Assembly: GCF_041647995.1 (NCBI RefSeq)
Contig: NZ_JARRIB010000001.1
Location: 310,001 to 374,000 of the forward strand
Reading direction: 5' to 3'
DNA length: 64,000 nt
Origin: Pyrococcus kukulkanii
GTDB lineage: Archaea > Methanobacteriota_B > Thermococci > Thermococcales > Thermococcaceae
Shown: positions 8,100-15,807 of the stretch, piece after piece
Position numbering within the stretch: position 1 is the stretch's first letter
Layout: each line of letters starts with the position of its first letter
Notes under the pieces: model-generated
Database searches by the model: none
Seen by the model: the letters and a program-made list of their open reading frames with translations, nothing else
Told to the model about the DNA's origin: nothing
Made by a program: the position numbers and the translations under genes

Positions 8100-8735
8100 C
8101 CGGAACTTAAAGTGGTACTCCATTTCGAAAGGCCTAAGAAACCCATGTGCCACGCTCTGAATGTCCTCCCTTCTCCGGGACATCACGTGTATTCTTGGCA
8201 ATTTTCCCGGGGTTAAAGCCTCCTAGTGAGGTTTTGCCCCAAAAAGATGCTTTACCTGCTTGGGTGAACCCTTATACCTTATAGCTTCCCCTAACCCAAG
8301 AGGTCGTCCCCGAGAAAACTGCCAAGTAAAGGGCTGATTTTGAGATACCACCGAATAACAAGTTCTTCCGTTAAAATAATCAAAGACTGCATCGTTTCTT
8401 CTTTCCTCTCAGAGGTGCTCTAGTATCTGCTTTAGAATTCTGAAGCCCGTGTTCTTCACTAAAAGAGCAGGCCTTCAAAAATAGGCTTTTGAGAGCTACG
8501 ATGTTATCTCAGCCGTTCCCTCACACTGCATCATTGTAGTGTGGGTCATCACGGCGATTCTAAGCATTCACGGCAGAAACTCCACCCCCGTTACCCGTCA
8601 CAGCACTACCGTTCTCGGAAACCCGAGCCCACCAATGCAATGACACACAACGAAACTAATAGAGGTTTCTACCCCATGGATATACTTAACATAAATCCTA
8701 AAACTCCTAACATCTTCACCTTTCTGGTTGGTGGC
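8100..8735. other. Non-coding stretch, probably decayed sequence
   Basis: About 600 bases between the padR promoter and the fumarase genes hold no convincing gene. On the minus strand short stretches read like protein (for example GLGEAIRYKGSPKQVKHLFG near 8230-8310) but are separated by frameshifts and stops. This suggests a degraded mobile or accessory gene that I cannot identify. A short hairpin (CACACT...AGTGTG, about 8521-8542) is visible. Confidence 0.35.
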
Positions 8736-8739
8736 TAAA

Positions 8740-9561
8740 ATGGAGCAGGAGATACTTGAGGCGATAAAATTAGCGGTAACAAATATCCCCCAGGATGTAG
8801 TTGAAGCCCTTGAAGAAGCTTATAAAAAGGAAGAGTGCGAGATAGCAAAGTACAATCTCGAGCTCATCCTAAAGGCAGTAGATGTGGCCAAAAAGAAGGG
8901 AGTACCAGTATGCCAGGACACGGGGACGCCGATATTCTTCGTTGAAGTTGGGCCTAACGATAACATCCACAAAATCCAGAAAGCAATAATCAACGCCATA
9001 AGTAGAGCAACCCAAGAAGTCCCACTGAGGCCCAACGCCCTCTCAGTTTTAACTGGAAAGGTTCTAGGGAACATTCCGGAGATACACTTCGAGCCTGGAA
9101 ATAAAACGAGAATCAGCATCTTAATGAAAGGAGGAGGAAGCGAGAACTGTTCTGCCCTATTCACCCTGACCCCAGGGGAAGGCCTCGAGGGTGTGAAAAG
9201 GAAAGTGATTGAGCACGTGAAGGCCTGCGGAGGGAAGCCCTGCCCGCCGATAATAGTAGGGATTGGAATAGCGAGCCCAGCCGAAAAAGCTATGAGGCTG
9301 GCCAAGAAGTCCTTATTCAGAAAAATTGGCGAAAGGCATCCCAACAAAGAGATCGCAAGGTTTGAGGAGGAACTACTAAAAGAGATCAACTCCCTAGGGA
9401 TAGGCCCCATGGGAATGGGAGGGAAAATTACCGCGCTAGACGTTAAAGTTGAGGTTGAAAGCAGGCATCCAGCGAGCTACATAGTGGCCCTTACCATCCA
9501 GTGCTGGGCCCACAGGAGGGCCTTTATCGAGTTTGACGAGGAGGTGAGAATATGGCAGTGA
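8740..9561 (+). CDS. fumA: Fumarate hydratase class I, alpha subunit
   Basis: Large subunit of the two-subunit [4Fe-4S] fumarase that interconverts fumarate and malate. Diagnostic motifs: VPVCQDTGTP (C58), GGGSENCSAL (C137) and CGGKPCPP (C163, C168); C58, C137 and one of the latter are the likely cluster ligands. The ATG at 8740 follows GGTTGGTGG and gives 273 residues; an in-frame GTG 12 nt earlier is less likely. It overlaps the beta-subunit gene by 10 nt. Thermococcales lack a full oxidative citric acid cycle, so the role is in partial C4 metabolism. Confidence 0.94.
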   Translation: MEQEILEAIKLAVTNIPQDVVEALEEAYKKEECEIAKYNLELILKAVDVAKKKGVPVCQDTGTPIFFVEVGPNDNIHKIQKAIINAISRATQEVPLRPNALSVLTGKVLGNIPEIHFEPGNKTRISILMKGGGSENCSALFTLTPGEGLEGVKRKVIEHVKACGGKPCPPIIVGIGIASPAEKAMRLAKKSLFRKIGERHPNKEIARFEEELLKEINSLGIGPMGMGGKITALDVKVEVESRHPASYIVALTIQCWAHRRAFIEFDEEVRIWQ

Positions 9562-10046
9562 AGCTTGAAACTCCCCTCTCTCTAGATGACGTGCTTAAAT
9601 TAAAGGCCGGAGACAGGGTTCTCCTCTCTGGAGTTGTGTATACGGCCAGGGATCTGGCCCACAAAAGGTTCCTAACCCAGGGATTTCCCTTTAACCCAGA
9701 GGGGGCTGTGATATACCATTGCGGGCCCCTCGTTAAGGGGATGAAGGTAGTATCCGCCGGACCAACGACGAGCGCTAGGATGAACCCTTACCTTAACTTC
9801 ATATTCTCAAAAGGCATAAGGGCCGTGATAGGGAAGGGAGGAATGAATCCAGAGCCCTTCAAGGGGAGAGGAGTTTACTTCGCCTTCCCAGGAGGAGCAG
9901 GAAGCCTGGCTTCGGAATTCGTTAAAAGGATAAGGAGGGTTTACTGGGAAGATCTAGGGATGGCAGATGCCGTATGGGAACTTGAAGTTGAAGAGATGCC
10001 TCTCATAGTCGGGATAGACACGAAAGGGAAATCACTCTTTATCTGA
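9552..10046 (+). CDS. fumB: Fumarate hydratase class I, beta subunit
   Basis: A 164-residue small subunit with the swivelling domain typical of class I hydro-lyases. Visible motifs are LSGVVYTARDLAHKRF, VIYHCGPLV, GPTTSARMNPY and the GKGGM loop. It starts inside the end of the alpha subunit, so 1:1 synthesis by translational coupling is likely. The 3' end overlaps the tail of a broken PIN-type gene on the opposite strand. Confidence 0.94.
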   Translation: MAVKLETPLSLDDVLKLKAGDRVLLSGVVYTARDLAHKRFLTQGFPFNPEGAVIYHCGPLVKGMKVVSAGPTTSARMNPYLNFIFSKGIRAVIGKGGMNPEPFKGRGVYFAFPGGAGSLASEFVKRIRRVYWEDLGMADAVWELEVEEMPLIVGIDTKGKSLFI

Positions 10047-10214
10047 TTTCTACGAGCTTTCTAAGCTCATGGCTTCCCACTCTACAATATCCAACTTCAG
10101 CGATCTCATGGAAAACAGCGCGAGGAATGTATACTTCAAATACCTCACAAACTTTTCAAATACTCCTCCAAGGCTAAGTCTGATTATAGCGGATGAATCC
10201 AAAACAAGCCCCAT
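10039..10214 (-). pseudogene. PIN-domain (DUF3368-like) toxin remnant
   Basis: On the minus strand MGLVLDSSAIIRLSLGGVFE, a typical PIN N-terminus with the first catalytic Asp, runs until about 10135. There a 1-nt loss shifts the frame, and the sequence continues as YIPRAVFHEIAEVG before a stop. The C-terminal acidic residues and nucleotide-binding strands of a normal PIN toxin (about 150-160 residues) are missing. It overlaps the 3' end of the UPF0175 gene, the usual antitoxin-toxin order, so the pair is a decayed toxin-antitoxin module. Confidence 0.65.
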
Positions 10215-10387
10215 TCTAAAAGCTCCTCCGCTAATTCATTCTCATCATACTCATAGGGATCAATTCCTCTCTTCAATAACTCCCCCAAGAATTCCTGATA
10301 TGAGACCCCAGCGATCTCAACCGCCCTTCCTATAGAAACTATCCCCCTCCTATGCATAAAGTAACCTAACAAGCTTTTCTGTTTCAT
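10184..10387 (-). CDS. UPF0175-family small protein (antitoxin-like)
   Basis: A 67-residue protein with the UPF0175 signature VSIGRAVEIAGVSYQEFLGE and LLKRGIDPYEYDE; these are helix-turn-helix-like proteins commonly paired with PIN (DUF3368) toxins in archaea. The start codon follows CTCTCAAAGG. The partner toxin downstream is frameshifted and truncated, leaving this as an orphan antitoxin. A short relic of the same gene start occurs at 12377-12418. Confidence 0.75.
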   Translation of the reverse strand: MKQKSLLGYFMHRRGIVSIGRAVEIAGVSYQEFLGELLKRGIDPYEYDENELAEELLEWGLFWIHPL

Positions 10388-10401
10388 CCTTTGAGAGGTA
10401 C

Positions 10402-10771
10402 ATTTTTCTTTCGAAAGCCTCGCCCTTTAGGGCGGGATGCAGGGATTGAGGGTTCAGCTCTTTTAGACCGAAAACCCTTTTATATTCCACCCTCGTAATA
10501 GGGCCCTGGAAGGGGCACTCCAAGTTCATCGTGTCCTCCCGTCATTGAGAGGATGACGCCGATAGGCGTCCTTTCAAGATCTCGGCGGTTGGAACTTTGG
10601 GGGTGGCCTCCCAGCGATAACCCCGAGCCCGCTCTGCGGTAGGGGTAATTTCAGGCCGGGCCCGCGGGCTGAACCTCATGGTGATGGGCCCGCAAACCGA
10701 TGAAAACCCTGAAGGGCAGGGTTATGGCGCCCAAGAGGAACCTCCACCCTTCAGGGCCAGGAGGAGGTCAG
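10402..10771 (+). mobile_element. IS200/IS605-derived element carrying a structured RNA candidate
   Basis: The left end TTTCGAAAGCCTCGCCCTTT with its GCCCTTTAGGGC hairpin and the right end CACCCTTCAGGGCCAGGAGG plus AGGTCAG match the other elements in the window. It is preceded by GGTAC. The 370-bp element has no transposase frame. Its interior is much richer in G+C than the flanks, and it starts with BRE/TATA-like sequence (GACCGAAAACCCTTTTATAT at 10476-10495). It separates the UPF0175 gene from a transporter fragment; the corresponding second copy near 12420-12441 lacks it. Confidence 0.7.
10510..10735 (+). ncRNA. GC-rich structured RNA candidate inside the IS-derived element
   Basis: A possible promoter (CCGAAA followed by CTTTTATATT) would initiate at about 10510-10516. 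Downstream, several helices can be drawn: CCAAGTTC with GAACTTTGG (10520-10527 / 10591-10599), the hairpin GACGCC-GATA-GGCGTC, CCGC-TCT-GCGG enclosed by ACCCC/GGGGT, and GCGGGC with GCCCGC around 10662-10693. High G+C in an AT-rich hyperthermophile is a hallmark of functional RNA. It does not show the RNase P or SRP RNA signatures I know. A relation to TnpB-associated (omega) RNA or to the HgcC-type Pyrococcus RNAs is possible but unproven. Confidence 0.5.
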
Positions 10772-10795
10772 AACAACCTCACTCATACATATGAG

Positions 10796-10944
10796 CTTTA
10801 ACTCTTCCCTTTATGTCCTTATCCCAAGAAGAAAAAGCGTCAATAAGAGCGCAACAATGAGGTAGGCAAGAGAATACTTGTGAAACTCTTTCACGCTTAT
10901 TCCCGAAAGCCTTATCACTATGGGGTTTGCGAACTCCCCAACCT
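10796..10944 (-). pseudogene. C-terminal fragment of an ion transporter (duplicate of the 12456 gene)
   Basis: This stretch is nearly identical to 12441-12589, the 3' end of the intact transporter gene. It encodes the same tail (IRLSGISVKEFHKYSLAYL then a hydrophobic end with GIRT). No start or upstream part of the gene is present. It is the relic of a segmental duplication, now separated from its neighbouring UPF0175 gene by the element at 10402-10771. Confidence 0.8.
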
Positions 10945-11167
10945 CCTCGGTTATCTTAACACCCTTTCCTCCAATAATACTCCTTCACACCATCCTCCCA
11001 TTCTTTAAAACCTCTCTAACACTATCCCCCACAGCCCTCCCCGGTAATAATTCATAAAAATGTGGTATTAACTCCTAATTCAAGACGGAGAAGACCAACT
11101 GCTATAAAAGAACTGACCAAGCACCTCCCTATAGGGGCCATTAGAAAATTAACTCTATTGAAAAAGG
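10945..11167. other. No intact gene; decayed sequence
   Basis: Between the transporter fragment and hicA I see no gene. Minus-strand readings such as VKEYYWRKG and VKITEEVGEFAN in different frames look like small broken coding remnants joined to the transporter fragment. No RNA signature was found. Confidence 0.3.
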
Positions 11168-11404
11168 TCATGGATCTTTGTATTTGTTCAAGAATTCTTC
11201 CTCACTAATTCCTGCCTGTCTCAGGATGCTTTTCAGCGTCCCAATGGCGACCTCCTCGTGGTCGGGAACAATGGCAGTCCTCTTTTCACCGTTTTCTCTT
11301 CTCAATTTTATGTGACTCCCTCTCCGCTTAACGACCTTAAACCCAAACTTCTTGACAAGAATTCTGACTATCTCCCTACCCGATAATAATGGAAGCTTCA
11401 TCAA
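11168..11404 (-). CDS. hicA: HicA-type mRNA interferase toxin
   Basis: A 78-residue double-stranded-RNA-binding-fold toxin of the HicA/YcfA family. The key motif is RRGSHIKLRR with the catalytic histidine H31, preceded by GREIVRILVKKFGF and followed by TAIVPDHEEVAIGTLKSILR. HicA cleaves mRNA; it is neutralised by HicB encoded immediately upstream, whose gene overlaps it by 29 nt. All expected parts are present, so the toxin should be functional. Confidence 0.9.
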   Translation of the reverse strand: MMKLPLLSGREIVRILVKKFGFKVVKRRGSHIKLRRENGEKRTAIVPDHEEVAIGTLKSILRQAGISEEEFLNKYKDP

Positions 11405-11612
11405 CCTTGACCTCCAAGTGCCGCTTCTGGAAGACCTTCTCCCTCAACTCTGGATAATCCTCCAAGTAAAGCTCTAGTGCCTCCAAGAGGTTAGCGTAAG
11501 CCTCATCCGCCGTCCTCCCCTGTGACGCAACGCCCGTGACTGGCTCCTGGGCAACAAACCACTCACCCTTCTCACCCTTCTCCCTCCACATGATTACTAT
11601 TGGGGCTTCCAT
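11376..11612 (-). CDS. hicB: HicB-type antitoxin
   Basis: A 78-residue partial RNase H-fold antitoxin: VIMWREKGEKGEWFVAQEPV, then GVASQGRTADEAYANLLEAL, the standard HicB pattern. No extra DNA-binding domain is visible after residue 70. A Shine-Dalgarno (GGGGTGGGAG) precedes the ATG and a TATA-like AAAACTTAATACC lies about 40 nt upstream. The antitoxin is first, the toxin second, with overlap. Confidence 0.88.
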   Translation of the reverse strand: MEAPIVIMWREKGEKGEWFVAQEPVTGVASQGRTADEAYANLLEALELYLEDYPELREKVFQKRHLEVKVDEASIIIG

Positions 11613-12018
11613 ACTCCCACCCCTTTAATGTTAGCCTCCCAAGGTATTAAGTTTTTGGCTTAAAAACTAGACATCATCCTTCCCACTAGAATTTCTCTTC
11701 CGAAAGAGGTCAAATACTCCCTAGCTTGAGAACCAAGATCTGATAGTTTAAAAAGTCACGAGTCTCGGAAGAGGAGAGAAAAATACGCCTGATCCGGGTA
11801 TCCACTAACTCAGAGCTCCCCCACCAGATCACGTCTGAAGTCTTTGGATAATCTAACAACTCTTACTCCTGTATCACAAAGATGCAGGGCGGAAGAATGA
11901 CACCTTTGCAGGAATTGTCTGCACAGGACAAAGTTCCCTCACCTTGTTAGTCAAAGGGACTTTTTACACACAATTCTTCACATACATCAGTGAGTAGTTC
12001 TGGTTCCTAGTAAGGGAG

Positions 12019-12031
12019 ATTTTTATATAAA
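12019..12031 (+). promoter_or_regulatory. TATA element of the RelB-like gene
   Basis: ATTTTTATATAAA places the transcription start near 12050-12054. This fits the ATG at 12064 and rules out the in-frame ATG at 12040, which would lie upstream of the transcript. The preceding 400 bases (11613-12018), apart from the hicB promoter, show no gene. Confidence 0.6.
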
Positions 12032-12063
12032 AGACTATTATGGGATATTTCTTGGGAAGGTAT

Positions 12064-12324
12064 ATGGCTGATGTTTTACCGCTTTTGAAGAGGGTCGAGA
12101 AGATTGAGAAAGAGCTCGAAGAATTGAAGATTGAGCTTATGAGGTTAGAGGCCGATAGGCCTCCTTATGCGGATGATGTTACTGAAGAGGATATGATTGA
12201 GGCTGAGAAGGCTCTTGAAGAGATCTTGACTGGTAAGATAAAGCCATTATCAGTTGAGGAGTTCAAGAGGCTCTTAGAAGAGGATGATGGCCAGTTTTCC
12301 GAATTTTGCAAGTTCTTTCCATAG
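12064..12324 (+). CDS. Orphan RelB-like antitoxin
   Basis: An 86-residue, mostly helical acidic protein starting MADVLPLLKRVEKIEKELEE. The N-terminal coiled coil and the later EEDMIEAEKALEEIL and LSVEEFKRLLEED segments resemble the Thermococcales RelB-type antitoxins that wrap around RelE. The last residues (GQFSEFCKFFP) do not fit, suggesting a frameshift at the former antitoxin-toxin junction. An ATG in another frame there (12287) opens only a very short reading, so the toxin seems deleted. Confidence 0.6.
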   Translation: MADVLPLLKRVEKIEKELEELKIELMRLEADRPPYADDVTEEDMIEAEKALEEILTGKIKPLSVEEFKRLLEEDDGQFSEFCKFFP

Positions 12325-12376
12325 ACAAGTTTTTAGCTGGCAACCTAATTTTCAAATGTAGATCTCCTTAGTCTTC

Positions 12377-12418
12377 CTAGGACTTTTTGAGCCCTGCCTT
12401 CAAGCTTTTCTGGTTCAT
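12377..12418 (-). pseudogene. Relic of a UPF0175 gene start
   Basis: The sequence CTCTCAAAG-ATG-AACCAGAAAAGC matches the ribosome-binding site and first codons of the UPF0175 gene at 10387 (MKQKSL there, MNQKSL here), but the frame stops after 13 codons. It lies downstream of the transporter gene exactly as the intact copy lies downstream of the transporter fragment, so it marks the second copy of a duplicated segment. Confidence 0.55.
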
Positions 12419-12455
12419 TCTTTGAGAGATACTTTGGTATCTTTAACTCTTCCCT

Positions 12456-13574
12456 TTATGTCCTTATCCCAAGAAGAAAAAGCGTTAATAAGAGTGCAAC
12501 AAGAAGGTAAGCAAGGGAATACTTGTGAAACTCTTTCACGCTTATTCCCGAAAGCCTTATCGCGATAAGGTTCGCGAGAGAGCCAACCATACTTCCAGTT
12601 CCCCCGAGGTTAACCCCCAAGGAGAGGTAGAGCCAGTTCTTTGTCCAGGGCAACATAACCACGGTCGCAGGGACGTTGCTTATAATCTGACTTAGGATGA
12701 GAGAGTAAAGGAACGCGCCTGCTGAAGTTAGCTTGCCTATGTTTATCATTGAAGACAACTCGGAGAAGTTTGCGAAGATAAGTGCAAAGGTGGGGACGAG
12801 GGCCACATCAAAGGAAAGGAGAACATCCCTCTTAAAAATTAAATACACTAAAACGGTCAAGAGCAGGGAACATCTCGCCAAATCAACTCTCCCCATAACC
12901 ACGTTAAAAACGAGGAGAAAAGAGGAGAGTAGGAAAAGTTTAACATTAACCTCTACAGGGGGAACTTTAACCTCAATCCTCTTATCCTTGACCATTAGAG
13001 AGAACAGGAATAAAATCACGAGCCATAAAAAGACATAGGGTAGCATTCCCTTAATGAACCCAAGGAATGAAAGTGAATAGTGCTTCCATATTATCACGTT
13101 CTGCGGATTCCCTATTGGGGTTAAGGAAGAACCAACATTTGCGGCTATGGCAGAGAGGGCAACGGCCCTCGGAACGTTTATTCCCGCTATCCTACCTGTG
13201 ACAACAACTAAGGGCGTGAATATTAGGATTGCGGTGTCATTCATGATCAACGCCGAGGAAAATGCTATGATTGGTAGGAGGATCATCACTAACTTCCTTT
13301 CGGATCCCCTAGATAGTGCTATTAGCTTAATTGCAAGCCTAGTAAATATCCCAGAAAGCTCTAGACCCTTAGAGGTTATTATGAGGGCCGTTATGAGGGC
13401 GAGACTCTCCCAGTCAACTAAGTGGAGGCTCTTCCTGGGGTATCCCCTATCAAGTATAGTGAGAACTAGGTACATCACAATAAGAGTTGAAAGGAACCAC
13501 TCCCGCCTAATAACGTACGATATGCCTCCTAATTTCCTCCGTAAGTGGGTAGTCAGGGACAATTTTCTCGCCAT
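12456..13574 (-). CDS. ArsB/CitT-superfamily ion transporter
   Basis: A 372-residue membrane protein with about ten hydrophobic segments from the ion transporter superfamily that includes ArsB, NhaD and SLC13 carriers. Two pseudo-symmetric signature loops are visible: SLTPIGNPQNVIIW after the first half and SMVGSLANLIAIRL near the end. The cargo cannot be read from sequence. The first ATG makes a 68-nt overlap with the upstream gene; the first membrane segment begins about residue 24. A second copy of its last 150 bp lies at 10796. Confidence 0.82.
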   Translation of the reverse strand: MARKLSLTTHLRRKLGGISYVIRREWFLSTLIVMYLVLTILDRGYPRKSLHLVDWESLALITALIITSKGLELSGIFTRLAIKLIALSRGSERKLVMILLPIIAFSSALIMNDTAILIFTPLVVVTGRIAGINVPRAVALSAIAANVGSSLTPIGNPQNVIIWKHYSLSFLGFIKGMLPYVFLWLVILFLFSLMVKDKRIEVKVPPVEVNVKLFLLSSFLLVFNVVMGRVDLARCSLLLTVLVYLIFKRDVLLSFDVALVPTFALIFANFSELSSMINIGKLTSAGAFLYSLILSQIISNVPATVVMLPWTKNWLYLSLGVNLGGTGSMVGSLANLIAIRLSGISVKEFHKYSLAYLLVALLLTLFLLGIRT

Positions 13575-13941
13575 CCGCCGAGACCCTTACGTGCATGATT
13601 ATAAAGCTTTTCCAGGCAACGGGAACGATCCAGCAACGCTCAGGCTTTCTGTACTCGCAGGCTTCGACAACCCATACCTCCTTAAGGATCTCCTCCATCC
13701 TTTTCCTAATTTCATCCTCAGCTACTTGGACTTGGGAATGAACTGGATTACCCTTGGGGGAGGGTCGCATAGTTGAAGGATCGAAGTGAACCCTATCGAC
13801 AGCGAAGTCCATGTAGAGAACTGGAACGTCAACGTGAATGCCTTCGGGAGTTCTGTGGACTATCACTGGCCCTGGGGTAAAAAGTTTGAGAGCATTCCTA
13901 ACGGTCTCTATCGCCTTAAGAGAATTCTCAACGCTCAGCAT
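13507..13941 (-). CDS. Conserved hypothetical protein
   Basis: A 144-residue soluble protein starting MLSVENSLKAIETVRNALKL. The middle has a VPVLYMDFAVDRVHFDPSTM stretch and the end reads WIVPVAWKSFIIMHVRV and PDYPLTEEIRRHI. I do not recognise a family. A GTG at 13980 would overlap the gltX stop and add a hydrophobic stretch, but AAATATTTTTA just downstream of gltX looks like a TATA element that would start transcription near 13941. It overlaps the next gene downstream by 68 nt. Confidence 0.7.
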   Translation of the reverse strand: MLSVENSLKAIETVRNALKLFTPGPVIVHRTPEGIHVDVPVLYMDFAVDRVHFDPSTMRPSPKGNPVHSQVQVAEDEIRKRMEEILKEVWVVEACEYRKPERCWIVPVAWKSFIIMHVRVSADGEKIVPDYPLTEEIRRHIVRY

Positions 13942-13976
13942 ATAGAAGAATAGAAGAAAGAAGGTAAAAATATTTT

Positions 13977-15695
13977 TCACTTGTGAGCGAAGATCGCTAT
14001 AACTTTATCCCTCTCTACCCTGTCGATCCTAACAAAGCCAAACCTCTCAAACTGAACCACCTCATCAACCTTAACGTTAGCATCCTCCTCCAGCAGACCC
14101 TTCCTGATTATCAACTCATCCCCTTCAGGAATTATGACCTCACAAGGTCTGCCCTCGGTAACCCAGTGGATCATCCTCCACTTGTTCTTCCTAGCGACCT
14201 CATAATCGTAGCTGTGGAATCTCGCCTTTATTGAATCCTCCGAGACTTCAAGTATTTCAACGTTGAAGAGATCTTTGAGCCTTACAAAGTTGCCGGGCTT
14301 TAGTAGGTTGAGATCATCCTTAGAGACGTAAACCGGCTTTCCTGGGATGAACTTGAGAACCCTGTAGCCCCTCTCGGGATGGTCTGGGTGGAGGGGAATC
14401 TTGGCCTCGAACTCTTCCGCGTTCTCAACGTACATCGGGATTGGATCAGCAACAAAGAAGTATCTGTTGGCTATAGGATCGACAAGCTTCCTATTTATTG
14501 CAGCTAAGTTATCCCAGCTTACCGTCGTGTCGCTCCTCTTAAGGCCTACCTCTATGATCAGCTCCTTTATTGCCTCGGGTCTTATACCCCTCCTCCTTAA
14601 GGCCCTGATAGTTCCAAGCCTTGGATCATCCCAGCCAAGGTACTTACCCTCCTCGATGCCCTTCCTGGTCTTGGACTTGCTCAATATTACACCTTCAATT
14701 GACAATCTTCCATGGTGAACTGTAATCGGATACTCCCAGCCAAGGTACTCGTAAATGTAGCGTTGCCTCGTCTCGTTCTCAGCGTGCTCCTGTCCCCTGA
14801 ATATGTGGGTAACACCGAGCTCATGATCATCTATAGCCGAGGCGAAGTTGTAGAGGGGCCAGACCCTATACTTATTTCCAGTCCTTGGGTGATTTGGATT
14901 ATCGATAATCCTCAAGGCGGGCCAGTCCCTCACCGCAGGATTTGGGTGATTTAGATCGGTCTTTACCCTAACTACCGCCTCGCCTTCCTTGTACTCCCCG
15001 TTGAGCATCTTCCTCCAGCGCTCAAGCTGAACCTCTACCGGCTCATCCCTGTGCGGGCAGGCTATCCCCTTATCCCTCAGCTCCCTAAACTTCTCCGGCG
15101 GACAGGTGCAGACGTACGCCTTGCCCATCCTTATCAGTTCTTCAGCGTACTTATAGTAAATCTCAAGCCTATCGCTTGCGTAGACTATTTCATCTGGCTC
15201 AATTCCAAGCCACTTCAAGTCCTCAATTATCATCTCGTAAAATATCGGCTCAGGCCTCTTCACCTTTGGATCCGTATCATCAAATCTCAAGATGAACTTG
15301 CCATCGTACATGCGGGCGTACTCGTAACTTAAGATAGCTGCCCTAGCGTTGCCCAAATGGAAAGCACCATCTGGATTGGGAGCGAACCTAGTAACCACCT
15401 TACCTTTCTCAGCCTTTGGTAGAGAAGGCAATACCTTCTTCTCTTCCTTCTTCTCTTTTTTGACCTCAAAGTACTCCGGATATAATTCTTTAAGCTTGGC
15501 CTTCTGCTCCTCAAGGCTTAGGTTGTTTACTTCTTCTACTACCTTGTTCACAATTGGGACTATCTCCCTTGCCTTTGGCCTAAGCTCCGGATTCTCACCC
15601 AGGATTTTACCTATGACGGCTTTTGAATTAGCTTTACCATCATGTTCTACTGCGTTAATGAGAGCGTACTTCCAGGCTATCCTCTCGACTTCCAT
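13977..15695 (-). CDS. gltX: Glutamyl-tRNA synthetase (archaeal type)
   Basis: A 572-residue class I synthetase of the archaeal/eukaryotic GlxRS branch, charging tRNA-Glu. A helical N-terminal extension (about 1-100) precedes the Rossmann core. The HIGH motif is HLGNARAAIL and the KMSKS motif is LSKSKTRKG; DDTDPK and VHHGRL are also typical. The C-terminal anticodon-binding beta-barrels end with AIFAHK. An ATG three codons earlier is possible, but MEVERIAWKYAL is the family start. The divergent gene at 15808 shares the intergenic promoter region. Confidence 0.95.
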   Translation of the reverse strand: MEVERIAWKYALINAVEHDGKANSKAVIGKILGENPELRPKAREIVPIVNKVVEEVNNLSLEEQKAKLKELYPEYFEVKKEKKEEKKVLPSLPKAEKGKVVTRFAPNPDGAFHLGNARAAILSYEYARMYDGKFILRFDDTDPKVKRPEPIFYEMIIEDLKWLGIEPDEIVYASDRLEIYYKYAEELIRMGKAYVCTCPPEKFRELRDKGIACPHRDEPVEVQLERWRKMLNGEYKEGEAVVRVKTDLNHPNPAVRDWPALRIIDNPNHPRTGNKYRVWPLYNFASAIDDHELGVTHIFRGQEHAENETRQRYIYEYLGWEYPITVHHGRLSIEGVILSKSKTRKGIEEGKYLGWDDPRLGTIRALRRRGIRPEAIKELIIEVGLKRSDTTVSWDNLAAINRKLVDPIANRYFFVADPIPMYVENAEEFEAKIPLHPDHPERGYRVLKFIPGKPVYVSKDDLNLLKPGNFVRLKDLFNVEILEVSEDSIKARFHSYDYEVARKNKWRMIHWVTEGRPCEVIIPEGDELIIRKGLLEEDANVKVDEVVQFERFGFVRIDRVERDKVIAIFAHK

Positions 15696-15807
15696 AAGCA
15701 ACACCCAAGTGAGTTGGATTGAAGAAAGGTTATAAAGCCTTTCTAGAATTTTAGAAACGAAAAGTTAATAAAATTTTTGGCAGAGATTAGTGTGAAGGTG
15801 AAGGGAA

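Noticed and set aside
8520-8570. Possible C/D box sRNA on the minus strand (GTGATGA followed by CTGA)
   Set aside because: Only one proper C box; spacing to a D box is not 12 nt and the second C box has a mismatch.
8541-8738. Possible 65-codon gene before the fumarase
   Set aside because: His/Pro/Thr-rich composition unlike its neighbours, no ribosome-binding site, and it lies in decayed sequence and overlaps the fumA start.
10510-10735. RNase P RNA or SRP (7S) RNA in the GC-rich region
   Set aside because: The conserved RNase P and SRP S-domain motifs are not present, and the sequence is enclosed by IS-type ends.
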